A stretch of DNA of 64,000 nucleotides from Rubrobacter tropicus (lineage in GTDB: Bacteria > Actinomycetota > Rubrobacteria > Rubrobacterales > Rubrobacteraceae), in NCBI RefSeq assembly GCF_011492945.1, contig NZ_CP045119.1, positions 1,488,001 through 1,552,000 on the forward strand, written 5' to 3'. The translations under genes and the position numbers were made by a program. A model generated the notes under the pieces. The model searched no databases. It saw only the letters and a list, made by a program, of their open reading frames with translations, and was not told the origin of the DNA. This document shows positions 18,279 through 26,021 of this stretch, in pieces (the first letter of the stretch is position 1; the number at the start of each line of letters is the position of its first letter).

Positions 18279-18767
18279 TCAATCGGTGGCCTTGACGTAG
18301 TAGCCTTTGTTGTTTGGCGGGCCGTGGAAGTAGCCTATGTAACCCACGCCGGCGGTCGTGTTGAAGATCAGGGCTCCGCCGTTGTAGCGGAGCGCCTGCC
18401 TCAGGTCGATGAACTCGATCGACACGGCGTCGAGGTTTGCGTACCTGACCTTTAGGTGGCGGGTGATCAGGACGTACTCTTCCTCGCTGTGCGCGCGCGT
18501 GTCGATCAGAAGCCACGCGCCGCGTGCCCCGTCGCGCCGGTTCCTCCTCTCGTCGAGGATCTCGTACTCGGGCACCTCTTCCGGCCGCTCGAAATCTCCT
18601 ATCCGTATCTCCGGCCCCGCCTCCGAGCGTGCCCCTTCTTCCGTCGCAGCGGCGGTTCCCAACGCCGCGAGCGGCTCCGGCGCGGCGCGCAGCTCGGGCG
18701 TCTCCACAGCCCGCACCGGCCCGTCGCCGGACCACCACACCAGGCCGGCCACGGCCGCGGAGCTCAC
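18279..18767 (-). CDS. Hypothetical exported or membrane-anchored protein
   Basis: About 162 residues. The frame opens with a hydrophobic stretch and may begin upstream of GTG 18767: in-frame codons back to the end of the 18823 gene would add SALAFIVSSA and complete a membrane anchor, but no standard start occurs there. A Glu/Pro/Ala-rich linker (about residues 20-75) follows, then a compact domain ending in GVGYIGYFHG and KGYYVKATD. I recognise no family. It follows an osmoprotectant transporter operon on the same strand (56 bases downstream), suggesting co-transcription; its 3' end lies close to the proVWX promoter. Confidence 0.5.
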   Translation of the reverse strand: MSSAAVAGLVWWSGDGPVRAVETPELRAAPEPLAALGTAAATEEGARSEAGPEIRIGDFERPEEVPEYEILDERRNRRDGARGAWLLIDTRAHSEEEYVLITRHLKVRYANLDAVSIEFIDLRQALRYNGGALIFNTTAGVGYIGYFHGPPNNKGYYVKATD

Positions 18768-18822
18768 GATAAACGCCAGTGCCGACGCGCGGGTCAGGGG
18801 GCGCCTCTCTGTTGGGGCGCGG

Positions 18823-19779
18823 TTATTCGATGATGCCAGCGTCTTCCAGGTGGCCCTGGGCGACGTCTTCCGGGTCCTCCTGCTCGAGGTCGACCGCGCC
18901 GTTCAGCTCGCGCATCTTGTCCGCGTCGAGGCTGGCCGAGACTTCGTTGAGGATCTTCTTGGCGTCCGGGTTCTTGTCAAGGAACTCCTGGGTGATGACC
19001 GGGGCCGGGTAGTACTTCGGCCAGATGTCCTTGTTGTCCTCGATCACCTTCAGCTCGGGGGAGGCGAGCTGGCCGTCGGTGGTGAACCCGATGCCAACGT
19101 CGGCCTCACCCTCGGCCAGAGCCTTGTAGCGGATGCCGAGGTCGTTGACGATCTTGATGTCCTTGAAGTCGAGCTCAGGGTAACTGTCCTGCATGTTCTT
19201 GTAGCCGTCCGAGCGGTTCTGGAACTCCGAATACGAGGAGAACACGAGCTCGTCGGACTGGGCGGCGAGGTCGTCCAGGTTCTCTATGCCCCGCTCGTTC
19301 GCCTCCTTGCTCAACATCACGATGCCGTAGTTGTTCTCGAAAGGCGCCGGCTCGAGCATTTGCATCGGCGTGTCTTTGCGGTTCTTGTAGAACTTGGCGA
19401 CCTGCCTGTAGGTTTCCTCTGCCGACTTCGGATACGACTCCGGCGGCTTCTTCAGGATAGCCACGTAGGCCGTGCCCGTGTACTCGGGATAGACGTCTAT
19501 GGTGCCGTCCTGGAGGGACTTGTCCATGACCTGCTCCGAGCCGAGGTCCAGCTTGCGCTCGACGTTGTAGCCCTCGTCTTCGAAGGCCTGGGCGTACATC
19601 TCGCCGAGGAGTATCTGCTCGGTGAACTTCTTCGAGCTAACCGTGATGCTCGGGCCGTCGCTGCTGCTGCCCCCGCCTCCTCCGCCGCAGGCAGCCGCGA
19701 CGAACACCAGGGCGGTGATCAGCATGGCCGTTACCGCCCGGATAAACATTGTCTTGTTCTTCACTCTCTCTCCCGTCAT
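18823..19779 (-). CDS. Osmoprotectant ABC transporter substrate-binding lipoprotein (OpuC/OsmF type)
   Basis: A 318-residue extracytoplasmic receptor for a quaternary amine such as choline, carnitine or betaine. The signal peptide ends in a lipobox (FVAAACGG). The family pattern SSKKFTEQILLGEMYAQ and the aromatic TIDVYPEYTGTAY region match the OpuBC/OpuCC/OsmF (QAT) group. The ATG 19779 overlaps the preceding permease stop as ATGA. It is the last transporter gene of the ATPase-permease-permease-receptor operon. Confidence 0.87.
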   Translation of the reverse strand: MTGERVKNKTMFIRAVTAMLITALVFVAAACGGGGGGSSSDGPSITVSSKKFTEQILLGEMYAQAFEDEGYNVERKLDLGSEQVMDKSLQDGTIDVYPEYTGTAYVAILKKPPESYPKSAEETYRQVAKFYKNRKDTPMQMLEPAPFENNYGIVMLSKEANERGIENLDDLAAQSDELVFSSYSEFQNRSDGYKNMQDSYPELDFKDIKIVNDLGIRYKALAEGEADVGIGFTTDGQLASPELKVIEDNKDIWPKYYPAPVITQEFLDKNPDAKKILNEVSASLDADKMRELNGAVDLEQEDPEDVAQGHLEDAGIIE

Positions 19780-20435
19780 TTGGTTGCTCTTCCTCTCTTC
19801 TGGGCTATACGAAGCCCCTTTGGGGTAAACGTGCGTTCGAGCGCGGCGAAGCCGAGCTCGGTGATAACCGCCAGGACCGCCACCGAGAAAGCCCCGGCGA
19901 GGGATATGGCCGTGTCGTTGCGCTGGAACCCCTCGACTATATAGTCGCCCAACGCGCCGCCGCCGATAAACGTCGCCAGGGTCGCGCTCGCCACCACCTG
20001 CACCGCCGACGTTCGGATGCCGGCGAAGATGATGGGGGCTGCTATCGGGATCTGGATGCCCGTGAGGACCTGGCGGCCCGAGAGCCCCATGCCCTTCGCC
20101 GAGTCCAGGATCTGGGCGCTAACCTGCCGCAGCCCCACCACCGCGTTTATGAGGATCGGCGGAATGGCGAGGAGCGTCAGGGCGAACAGCACACTGTCGA
20201 ACCCTAGCCCGAAGACCGGGAACATCAGGACCAGCACCGCGAGCGAAGGCACCGCGCGCCCGATATTACCTACGTTAATGGCGAACGTGGAGGCCGCGTC
20301 CGAGCGGTTCACAAGCACCGCCACCGGGATGGCGACCAGCAGTCCAATAAGCGTCGCCAGTACCGTGTACTCGATGTGGATGATCAAGTTCTCGATAAAG
20401 TCCGGGCGTTGCAGGGTTTCGATAAACCTGTCCAT
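19776..20435 (-). CDS. Osmoprotectant ABC transporter permease (second subunit)
   Basis: A 219-residue inner-membrane permease with about six spans, the typical length of OpuCB/OpuCD-type subunits. The cytoplasmic loop DSAKGMGLSGRQVLTGIQIP is the EAA-like ATPase contact. It overlaps the receptor gene by 4 bases and follows the other permease by one base, so the two probably form a heterodimeric channel. Confidence 0.87.
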   Translation of the reverse strand: MDRFIETLQRPDFIENLIIHIEYTVLATLIGLLVAIPVAVLVNRSDAASTFAINVGNIGRAVPSLAVLVLMFPVFGLGFDSVLFALTLLAIPPILINAVVGLRQVSAQILDSAKGMGLSGRQVLTGIQIPIAAPIIFAGIRTSAVQVVASATLATFIGGGALGDYIVEGFQRNDTAISLAGAFSVAVLAVITELGFAALERTFTPKGLRIAQKRGRATK

Positions 20436-20436
20436 C

Positions 20437-21168
20437 TTATGCCGCCCCCCTCGCCCGGCGGGCCCACGGGCTCATCATCCGTTCCGCACGGACGAACAGC
20501 AAGTCGGCCGCAATCGCGAGCAGGGTCGAAAGAACCGCCCCGGTTATGTACATGGTCGGGAAGTCGCGCTGGATGCCACTGAAAATCAGGACGCCTAGCC
20601 CGCCGGCCCCGATGTACGCGCCTATGACCGCGATGCCGATGACCGTGACGATAGCTATGCGCATCCCGGCTACTATTACCGGCAGCGCCAGCGGCAACTC
20701 GACCCTCCAGAGTATCTGCCGGTCGGTCAAACCCATCCCGCGTGCCGCGTCCTTGGTCTCGGGCGGCACCGAGTCAAGACCCGTCACCACGTTTCGGATA
20801 AGGACGAGCAGCGAGTAGAGCACGAGCGCTATGACTGCCGGCGTTGTGCCAGCGCTTAGCCCGACGACGAACAGCAGGATGGTGAACATGGAGAAGCTAG
20901 GAATCGTGTAGAAAAACCCCGTGAGCGCCGTCAGAGGAGGGTAGATCCTGCGGTAGCGCGCGGCGAGGATGCCGAGCGGCACCGAGATGAGGATCGCGAT
21001 GGCGAGTGAGACGAAGCACAAAAAGATGTGCTGAAGAAACGCCGGCACCACGTCTTCGGTGAAGTTGTCGCCCAGCCATTCCCAGTCTATGAAGCCATCC
21101 TGCGCGCTCTCGGGGGCGAAGTCTTGCAGAAAGGCGAGCACCGCGGAACCGCTCGTTAGGCTAGCCAC
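20437..21168 (-). CDS. Osmoprotectant ABC transporter permease (first subunit)
   Basis: A 243-residue permease paralogous to the protein encoded at 19776, with a longer hydrophilic N-terminus (about 35 residues) and six membrane spans. The EAA-like loop is DAARGMGLTDRQILWRVELP. It overlaps the ATPase gene by 8 bases. The two-permease arrangement is characteristic of OpuC/Osm systems and distinguishes this importer from the ProVWX system encoded next to it. Confidence 0.87.
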   Translation of the reverse strand: MASLTSGSAVLAFLQDFAPESAQDGFIDWEWLGDNFTEDVVPAFLQHIFLCFVSLAIAILISVPLGILAARYRRIYPPLTALTGFFYTIPSFSMFTILLFVVGLSAGTTPAVIALVLYSLLVLIRNVVTGLDSVPPETKDAARGMGLTDRQILWRVELPLALPVIVAGMRIAIVTVIGIAVIGAYIGAGGLGVLIFSGIQRDFPTMYITGAVLSTLLAIAADLLFVRAERMMSPWARRARGAA

Positions 21169-22138
21169 GCGGCGCCCCGGCGCCGTGGGAGATCTCCCTT
21201 ATGGAGTTGAGCGTGATCGTGCCGCTCGAAGCCCCGTTGCCGTCGCCGTTCTGAACCACCACGCCCCTGTCCGCCCCCGCGCCGATGATCTCCGAAAGGG
21301 CGTCCCTCAGGGTCCACTCCTCCCGGATTCGCGGCAGGTCGTGTCCGTTGGCGGTCGGCGGGTCGAGGTCCACGTCGCCGACGCGCGTGAGCGAGAGGCG
21401 CTTGAGGACCCTGTCGCCGCCGACGAAGGACTGCACGAACTCCGAGGCCGGGTTGACGAGCACGTTCTCGGGCGTGTCGTACTGGGCGAGGATGCCGCCT
21501 TCTTTCAGGATGGCGATCTTGTCGCCCATCTTTATGGCCTCGTCTATGTCGTGGGTGACGAAGACGATGGTCTTCTTGATGTCCTGCTGGATTCTCAAGA
21601 ACTCGTTCTGGAGCCTGTCGCGCGTGATGGGGTCGACCGCCCCGAAAGGTTCGTCCATGAGCATGATCGGCGGATCCGCCGCGAGCGCGCGGGCGACGCC
21701 TATCCTCTGTTGCTGGCCGCCCGAGAGCTCGGCCGGGTAGCGGTCGCGGTACTGATCCGCCGGCAGGCCGACGAGGTCCATGAGCTCGTCAACGCGCTCC
21801 TTCATCCTGCCCTTGTCCCATCCGAGCAGGTTGGGGACGGTGGCGATGTTGTCGGCGATGGTGCGGTGGGGGAAGAGGCCTATCTGCTGGATGGCGTACC
21901 CGATCTTGCGCCTGAGCTGCGTCCCGCTCATGGACGTGTTCGGCTCGCCGTCTATGAGGATCTCGCCCTCCGTCGGCTCGATGAGCCGGTTGACCATCCT
22001 CATGCTTGTCGTCTTGCCGCAACCGCTGGGACCCACCAGCACGCAGATCTCGCCGTCCTCTATGTTGAAAGTGAGGTCGTTTACGACGGGCCTGTCGGAC
22101 CCTGCATAGGTCTTGCTTACGCCCTTAAACTCGATCAT
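21161..22138 (-). CDS. Osmoprotectant ABC transporter ATPase (OpuCA-like)
   Basis: A 325-residue ATPase: Walker A GPSGCGKTT, signature LSGGQQQRIGVARAL, Walker B IMLMDEPFGAVD, H-loop VTHDIDEA. Beyond about residue 245 there is one recognisable CBS-like segment. The start chosen is ATG 22138 (MIEFKGVSKTY), preceded by AGGAG and overlapping the stop of a short basic reading frame. ATG 22168 with GGGAGG is an alternative that would add ten residues. First structural gene of the second osmoprotectant operon. Confidence 0.87.
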   Translation of the reverse strand: MIEFKGVSKTYAGSDRPVVNDLTFNIEDGEICVLVGPSGCGKTTSMRMVNRLIEPTEGEILIDGEPNTSMSGTQLRRKIGYAIQQIGLFPHRTIADNIATVPNLLGWDKGRMKERVDELMDLVGLPADQYRDRYPAELSGGQQQRIGVARALAADPPIMLMDEPFGAVDPITRDRLQNEFLRIQQDIKKTIVFVTHDIDEAIKMGDKIAILKEGGILAQYDTPENVLVNPASEFVQSFVGGDRVLKRLSLTRVGDVDLDPPTANGHDLPRIREEWTLRDALSEIIGAGADRGVVVQNGDGNGASSGTITLNSIREISHGAGAPRG

Positions 22139-22206
22139 CGCGCGCTCCTGTTCGTCCGTCCGTAGCATCGCCTCCCATGAACTCTTCTTCTCTTCGGTTC
22201 CGTCAT
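22135..22206 (-). CDS. Putative 23-residue basic leader peptide before the OpuCA-like gene
   Basis: ATG 22206 follows a strong site (GCAGGAGGCGCT). The peptide begins MTEPKRRRVHGRRC and contains 9 arginines and one lysine. Its TGA overlaps the ATG of the transporter ATPase as ATGA, the same coupling used throughout this genome. It could be a leader that couples or tunes translation. Conservation in relatives is not known. Confidence 0.4.
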   Translation of the reverse strand: MTEPKRRRVHGRRCYGRTNRSAR

Positions 22207-22314
22207 AGCGCCTCCTGCGGCGTTTAGGAATCGTTCCGGGAAGTATACGGCATTCTTGTGGGCCGAGTCCAAGCATTCCGCAAACATACTCTTTTCAGGG
22301 TATATAACGGTCGG

Positions 22315-23397
22315 GTGAGCGAGAGCCCCCGCAGACCCACGATAGCCCTGGCCGGAGGCGGCCACGCGAACCTCTACACGCTCCGCCGCACGGGCGAGTT
22401 GGTCGGCCGCGGCTTCGACGTGGTCCTGATAGATCCCGCAGAGCACCTCCACTACTCGGGTATGGAGACCGGCGTGCTCTCCGGCTCCCACGAACCCGGC
22501 GAGAACCGCATCGACATCCGCTGCCTCGTCGAACGCGGCGGGGGGCGTTTTGTGAGGGGACGCGTTGCGGAGGTCCTATATCGGGAGCGCGCCCTCGTTC
22601 TCGAGGACGGGCTGATCGTCCCTTACGACGCCGTATCCTTCTGCGTGGGAAGCGGGACCCCCGCCCGGGACGGCGCGATCCCGGTAAAGCCTATCGCGAA
22701 CCTGGAGAGGGTCAGAGAGACGCTTCTCGCTCCGGTACCGGACGCGCCCCGCGTCCTCGTTGTCGGCGGCGGCGCGGCGGGTTGCGAGGTCGCCGCCAAC
22801 GTCGTCGGCCTGCTGCGCGGGGGGAAGATGACGCTCGTCGAGGCGGAACCGGACCTGCTCCCCACCTCGCCGAGGGCCGCCCGGCGCGTCATGCTCGAAC
22901 GTCTACGAGGCCCCGGCGTGGAGGTGGTCCTGGGCCAGAACGCGAACCTGCAACCAGGGGCGGCCGTCCTCCGGGACGGTACGAAGATAGAGGCCGACCT
23001 CGTCCTGGCCGCCACCGGCGTCTCGCCGCCCGGCCTCTTCCGCCGCTCACGCCTGGCGACGGGCGACGACGGCGCCCTGTGGGTGAACCGCCACCTCCAG
23101 AGCCCCAACGACGCGGGGATCTTCGGCGGCGGAGACGCCGTGGCCTTCCGCGGCGCCCGCCTGCCCCAATTCGGCGTCTTCGCCGTCCGTCAGGGCCCCG
23201 TCCTCTACCACAACCTCCAGGCCGTCCTGTGGGACGAGCCCCTCCGCCCATACAAACCCCAAAACCACTACCTCTACGTCCTCGACCTCGGCGACGGAAC
23301 CGGCCTCGCCATCTACGGCCCGCTGACCTGGCGGGGTCGCCTCGCATTACGGATCAAGCACCACATAGACAAACGATTCGTAAAGGAGTTCAGCTAG
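22315..23397 (+). CDS. FAD-dependent pyridine-nucleotide-disulfide oxidoreductase (NDH-2 / SelD-N-like)
   Basis: A 360-residue two-dinucleotide-binding-domain flavoprotein. The N-terminal FAD motif is ALAGGGHANLYTLRR, the second NAD(P)H motif is VLVVGGGAAGCEVAANV, and GIFGGGDAVAF is the third FAD-contact motif. No redox CxxxxC is seen, so it is of the type-II NADH dehydrogenase or sulfide:quinone reductase group. The GGGHAN start also resembles the flavin domain found next to selenophosphate synthetases. GTG 22315 is chosen (MSESPRRPT); a TATATA box lies about 20 bases upstream. Its stop falls at the edge of repeat R3. Function beyond redox chemistry is open. Confidence 0.7.
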   Translation: MSESPRRPTIALAGGGHANLYTLRRTGELVGRGFDVVLIDPAEHLHYSGMETGVLSGSHEPGENRIDIRCLVERGGGRFVRGRVAEVLYRERALVLEDGLIVPYDAVSFCVGSGTPARDGAIPVKPIANLERVRETLLAPVPDAPRVLVVGGGAAGCEVAANVVGLLRGGKMTLVEAEPDLLPTSPRAARRVMLERLRGPGVEVVLGQNANLQPGAAVLRDGTKIEADLVLAATGVSPPGLFRRSRLATGDDGALWVNRHLQSPNDAGIFGGGDAVAFRGARLPQFGVFAVRQGPVLYHNLQAVLWDEPLRPYKPQNHYLYVLDLGDGTGLAIYGPLTWRGRLALRIKHHIDKRFVKEFS

Positions 23398-23636
23398 TCA
23401 GCACGCCGCTTCGCCTCCGCTTTCAGCTTGTCAGCTTCTTGCCGCGCAGAGCCCGACCGGGCCGCGCATGGCGTGGCGGTTCGAGTACCGGGAGGCGTAT
23501 CGGATACAGACGACTTGCTGACAGGCCGAAAGCCGCGAAGCGGCGTGCTGAGAGTCCCCGAAGGGGACGTGCTGAGAGGCGCGAAGCGCCGGGCTGACAA
23601 GCGGAGGCGAAGCCGGAGCGGGCTGACTAGCCCTTT
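23390..23636. repeat. Dispersed hairpin repeat, copy R3, with a row of GAA-loop hairpins
   Basis: Long palindromic block between two convergent genes. Arms of the CAGCTAGTCAGC / GCTGACTAGC type enclose a core shared with R1. On the right are three hairpins with GAA loops, at 23532-23544 (GCCGC/GCGGC), 23554-23568 (GTCCCC/GGGGAC) and 23578-23590 (GGCGC/GCGCC). They are separated by two identical 9-base linkers, GTGCTGAGA. The block also supplies the stop codons of both flanking genes. Confidence 0.75.
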
Positions 23637-23902
23637 TTTCCGACCCCGAGGAGGAGGTACAGGATCAGGTACAGCCCTATCGCGGTGAAGGCCACGGTGA
23701 AGAAGCTGGTCGGGTCCAGGTACTGCTGGATGGCGGGGACGGCGTTTATGAGGAGGGCGGCGGGGGATTCCAGGAGGGTGCCGAGGCTGTAGATGGCCCT
23801 GGTTACGGTGTTCGCGCCGCTGTTGATGCCGACGTAGACGAGGGCCACGTGGACCAGGATCAGCAGTATTACGAACCCCAGGATGGTGCGGATAAGCGAC
23901 AC
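23627..23902 (-). CDS. Small membrane protein, function unknown
   Basis: A 91-residue protein with two to three hydrophobic segments (residues 5-25, about 45-60 and 68-86) and a basic end (GKKG). GTG 23902 follows GGAGG by 8 bases. It is perhaps distantly YggT-like in size and layout, but that is weak. It lies 29 bases downstream of another small membrane-protein gene on the same strand and ends inside repeat R3. Confidence 0.6.
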   Translation of the reverse strand: MSLIRTILGFVILLILVHVALVYVGINSGANTVTRAIYSLGTLLESPAALLINAVPAIQQYLDPTSFFTVAFTAIGLYLILYLLLGVGKKG

Positions 23903-23931
23903 TTTCTAGCCTCCTCCCTTCGCGGGCGTCG

Positions 23932-24285
23932 CTAAGAGGCGGCCCGCCTGTAACCCGACCTGTTCTCCCTGGTCGTCTTCTCGGACCCGTCGGGGGTGTG
24001 CCCGCTGGGCCCGCCCCTGTTCCGCCTGGCCGAGTCTTTCTGTCCGGCTCCGGACAGGACGAAGACGGCGCCGGCCACGAGGAAGCACAGCGTCCCGATA
24101 AGAAAAGTAACGCCGTCGCGCATCATGACGCCGGCCGCCCCGGCCGCGCCCGACACCCAGCACAGGGAGAAGAGGACGCCGGGCTCGCGGTTCTTGCCGT
24201 CGAGCGCCATGTAGATGCCAAGGGCGACCCCGGCAAGGCATACGACCAGGAGCACGGTGCCGATGACTATCAAGACAAAACTCAC
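23932..24285 (-). CDS. Small membrane protein with hydrophilic tail
   Basis: 117 residues: three predicted spans (about 3-25, 37-57 and 62-80), then a charged Ser/Arg-rich cytoplasmic-type tail from residue 82. GTG 24285 is the start. No family recognised. It is probably co-transcribed with the membrane-protein gene downstream at 23627. Confidence 0.55.
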   Translation of the reverse strand: MSFVLIVIGTVLLVVCLAGVALGIYMALDGKNREPGVLFSLCWVSGAAGAAGVMMRDGVTFLIGTLCFLVAGAVFVLSGAGQKDSARRNRGGPSGHTPDGSEKTTRENRSGYRRAAS

Positions 24286-24328
24286 GGGCCAATACTACCC
24301 GACCGTAAAGCGTTTGACACAGGCCGGA

Positions 24329-24709
24329 TCATCCCCGGGACATCGCCCGGCGGTAGGCTTTCATGGCGGCCAAAAACTCCTCCCACGAACGCCCGGGACT
24401 CTCCAGCCGGTTGCCGTACAGCGAGAGCTTGTGCACGAACTCGTGCAGGGCCGACTCGTCGTCCGAGATGCAGCCCGGCCGGGCGACGATCAGGACCTCC
24501 CAGTCCTCCTCTTCCTTTATGTTGTTGATCGCCTCTTTCAGGGCCGGCTTGTGGTAGAGGAGGGTGCCAGGGGCCTCCAGGTCCTCGTAGCGGGCCACTA
24601 CCTCGTGGCCGTTCTCGGCCGCGAACGTCTCGCAGGAAGACGCCTGTTCCTCCCTGGAAGGCAACTGTGAGGCCGGGTCTGTCCTTATGTATAGGGCGGC
24701 TCGGGACAC
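24329..24709 (-). CDS. Resolvase-like N-terminal domain protein, degenerate, without DNA-binding domain
   Basis: 126 residues from GTG 24709 (VSRAALYIRTDPASQ). The order of elements matches the catalytic fold of serine recombinases: ALYIRT strand, REEQASSCETFAAENGHEVV, then KPALKEAINNIKEEEDWEVLIV, like the resolvase stretch in which a strand ends in an active-site loop. The expected R-x-S nucleophile reads R-T-D, so recombinase activity is unlikely. The helix-turn-helix or zinc-ribbon C-terminus of active resolvases is missing. It lies beside tRNA-Pro, a common integration site, so it may be an element remnant or a domesticated regulator. A longer ATG start at 24757 would run into the tRNA promoter. 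Confidence 0.5.
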   Translation of the reverse strand: MSRAALYIRTDPASQLPSREEQASSCETFAAENGHEVVARYEDLEAPGTLLYHKPALKEAINNIKEEEDWEVLIVARPGCISDDESALHEFVHKLSLYGNRLESPGRSWEEFLAAMKAYRRAMSRG

Positions 24710-24769
24710 GGAAAACGGATGATAGCACGGCCTCCGTCTGGTATGATTTTGCCCCACGAAGAGGCGCGT

Positions 24770-24843
24770 CGGGACGTGGCGCAGTCTGGTAGCGCACTCG
24801 GCTGGGGGCCGAGTGGTCGCCGGTTCGAATCCGGCCGTCCCGA
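24770..24843 (+). tRNA. tRNA-Pro (GGG)
   Basis: A 74-base cloverleaf. Acceptor stem CGGGACG/CGTCCCG with discriminator A; anticodon stem CTCGG/CCGAG with loop CTGGGGG, anticodon GGG; T arm GCCGG-TTCGAAT-CCGGC. No CCA is encoded. A TATGAT -10 box lies at 24742-24747. Confidence 0.95.
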
Positions 24844-24883
24844 CTCTTCGAGACCGCCTACAGAAGGAAAGGCCGCAAAAGCT

Positions 24884-25003
24884 TTGGAGACTATCTACCT
24901 GCTGCTCGGCATCGTCGGGTTCATGGCCGTGATCGCGGCCTTCTTCTTCGGCGGCTTCTTGCTGCTCGACTTTCTCTGGGGCCGCCGCGGCGGAGACGCC
25001 TGA
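24884..25003 (+). CDS. Small single-span membrane protein
   Basis: 39 residues from TTG 24884 (LETIYLLLGIVGF), one long hydrophobic helix and a short basic tail (WGRRGGDA). AAGGAAAGG lies 12 bases upstream. It is 40 bases 3' of tRNA-Pro and probably co-transcribed with it. Codon use is consistent with a real gene, but it is short, and its role is unknown. Confidence 0.45.
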   Translation: METIYLLLGIVGFMAVIAAFFFGGFLLLDFLWGRRGGDA

Positions 25004-25022
25004 GGCGGTTTGCCGGGGGCAA

Positions 25023-25070
25023 ACCGTGCTGTCAGCTATCAGCGGTCAGCTTCTAGCCAGGACATCCGTC
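25023..25070. repeat. Dispersed hairpin repeat, half copy R4
   Basis: A single arm of the family, GTCAGCTATCAGCGGTCAGC at 25031-25050, without the matching second arm. It lies between the small membrane protein gene and the SerK-like gene. Confidence 0.6.
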
Positions 25071-25091
25071 GGCGGCTCGGGACTCTAGTTC

Positions 25092-25844
25092 GTGATCCGA
25101 TCTCTCAAAGACCTTCGCCTCGTCGAAACCGGGTGCCTGATCCTGCACGAGGCCCACGACGAGGCCCGCCTCGCCAGGCTCAAGTCCAGGGTCGAGGCCG
25201 AAGGCGAGCAACGTAACCCCGTCATCGCCTCGCCCTACGAGGACCGATTCCTCGTCCTCGACGGCGCCCACCGGGTCCGCGCCATGACCGAATTGGGCGC
25301 CCGCTTCGTCCTCGTCCAGCTCGTCGAACCGCCGGAGCGGGCCGAGGGCTGGGGCCACGTGGTCCGGGGGTTCGAGCCCGACGGGAGGAACGGGTTGCTG
25401 ATCGGTGAGAGCCCCAACGGCGAGGTCGTCGCCGAGGTCGAGTCGGCCGCCGGGGAGACCGCCTTCGTCCTCTCCGAAGAGGGCGGCCCGCTGGCCCGGT
25501 CCCGCGTGATGTGGGAGTTGCAGGCGCTCTACCCGGAAGGGGCTTCGGTGCGGCGCATCGAGCCCGATGGGGCCGTGCGCCTCACCAATGGGGAGGCCCT
25601 GATCCGGTACGGCGCCTTCGCCCCGGAGGAGTTGGTCGAGATCGTCGCCTCCGGCTCCGTCCTTCCCGCCGGCGTCACCCGCTTTCGCGTCGAGGAGCGC
25701 GTCCTCGGCGTGCGCTACCCGCTGGAGAGGATGATGTCCGGCGAACCCCGCGCCCGCAACGTCGAGCTCAGGAGGTTCGTCGCGGAGCGCTGGGCCGAGA
25801 ACCGCGTCCGCTACTACCGCGAGCCCGTGGTCCTTTTCGAGTAA
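25092..25844 (+). CDS. ParB/Srx-fold protein, SerK/SbnI-like
   Basis: 250 residues with an N-terminal ParB/sulfiredoxin-fold nucleotide-binding domain (about 5-95): EAHDEARLARLKSRVEAEG, then RNPVIAS and VLDGAHRVRAMTELGA, where DGAHR is the conserved phosphate-handling motif. Relatives with this layout are the free-serine kinases SbnI and archaeal SerK, which phosphorylate L-serine. Chromosome-partitioning ParB proteins differ in lacking the long C-terminal domain seen here. GTG 25092 is the start. The orphan solute-binding gene follows 177 bases downstream. Function as a serine kinase is inferred. Confidence 0.6.
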   Translation: MIRSLKDLRLVETGCLILHEAHDEARLARLKSRVEAEGEQRNPVIASPYEDRFLVLDGAHRVRAMTELGARFVLVQLVEPPERAEGWGHVVRGFEPDGRNGLLIGESPNGEVVAEVESAAGETAFVLSEEGGPLARSRVMWELQALYPEGASVRRIEPDGAVRLTNGEALIRYGAFAPEELVEIVASGSVLPAGVTRFRVEERVLGVRYPLERMMSGEPRARNVELRRFVAERWAENRVRYYREPVVLFE

Positions 25845-26021
25845 CGGCCTGGTGGCCGGTCCGTCGGCGGTGGTATAAATCCCGGCCAGCGGGGAAAGAG
25901 GTAGCGACGATCGTACTGTCGGGGTGCCGACGTGGGCCGGTCCGTACTCGGGCAAGCCCGGTCGCATCCCCGGCACAGACCGTCCGCCGGGGGGCTTTGG
26001 CGGATCGGAAGGAGCGGACGG

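Noticed and set aside
23394-23688. Frames across repeat R3 on both strands
   Set aside because: Arise from the palindromic repeat and overlap the ends of two real genes.
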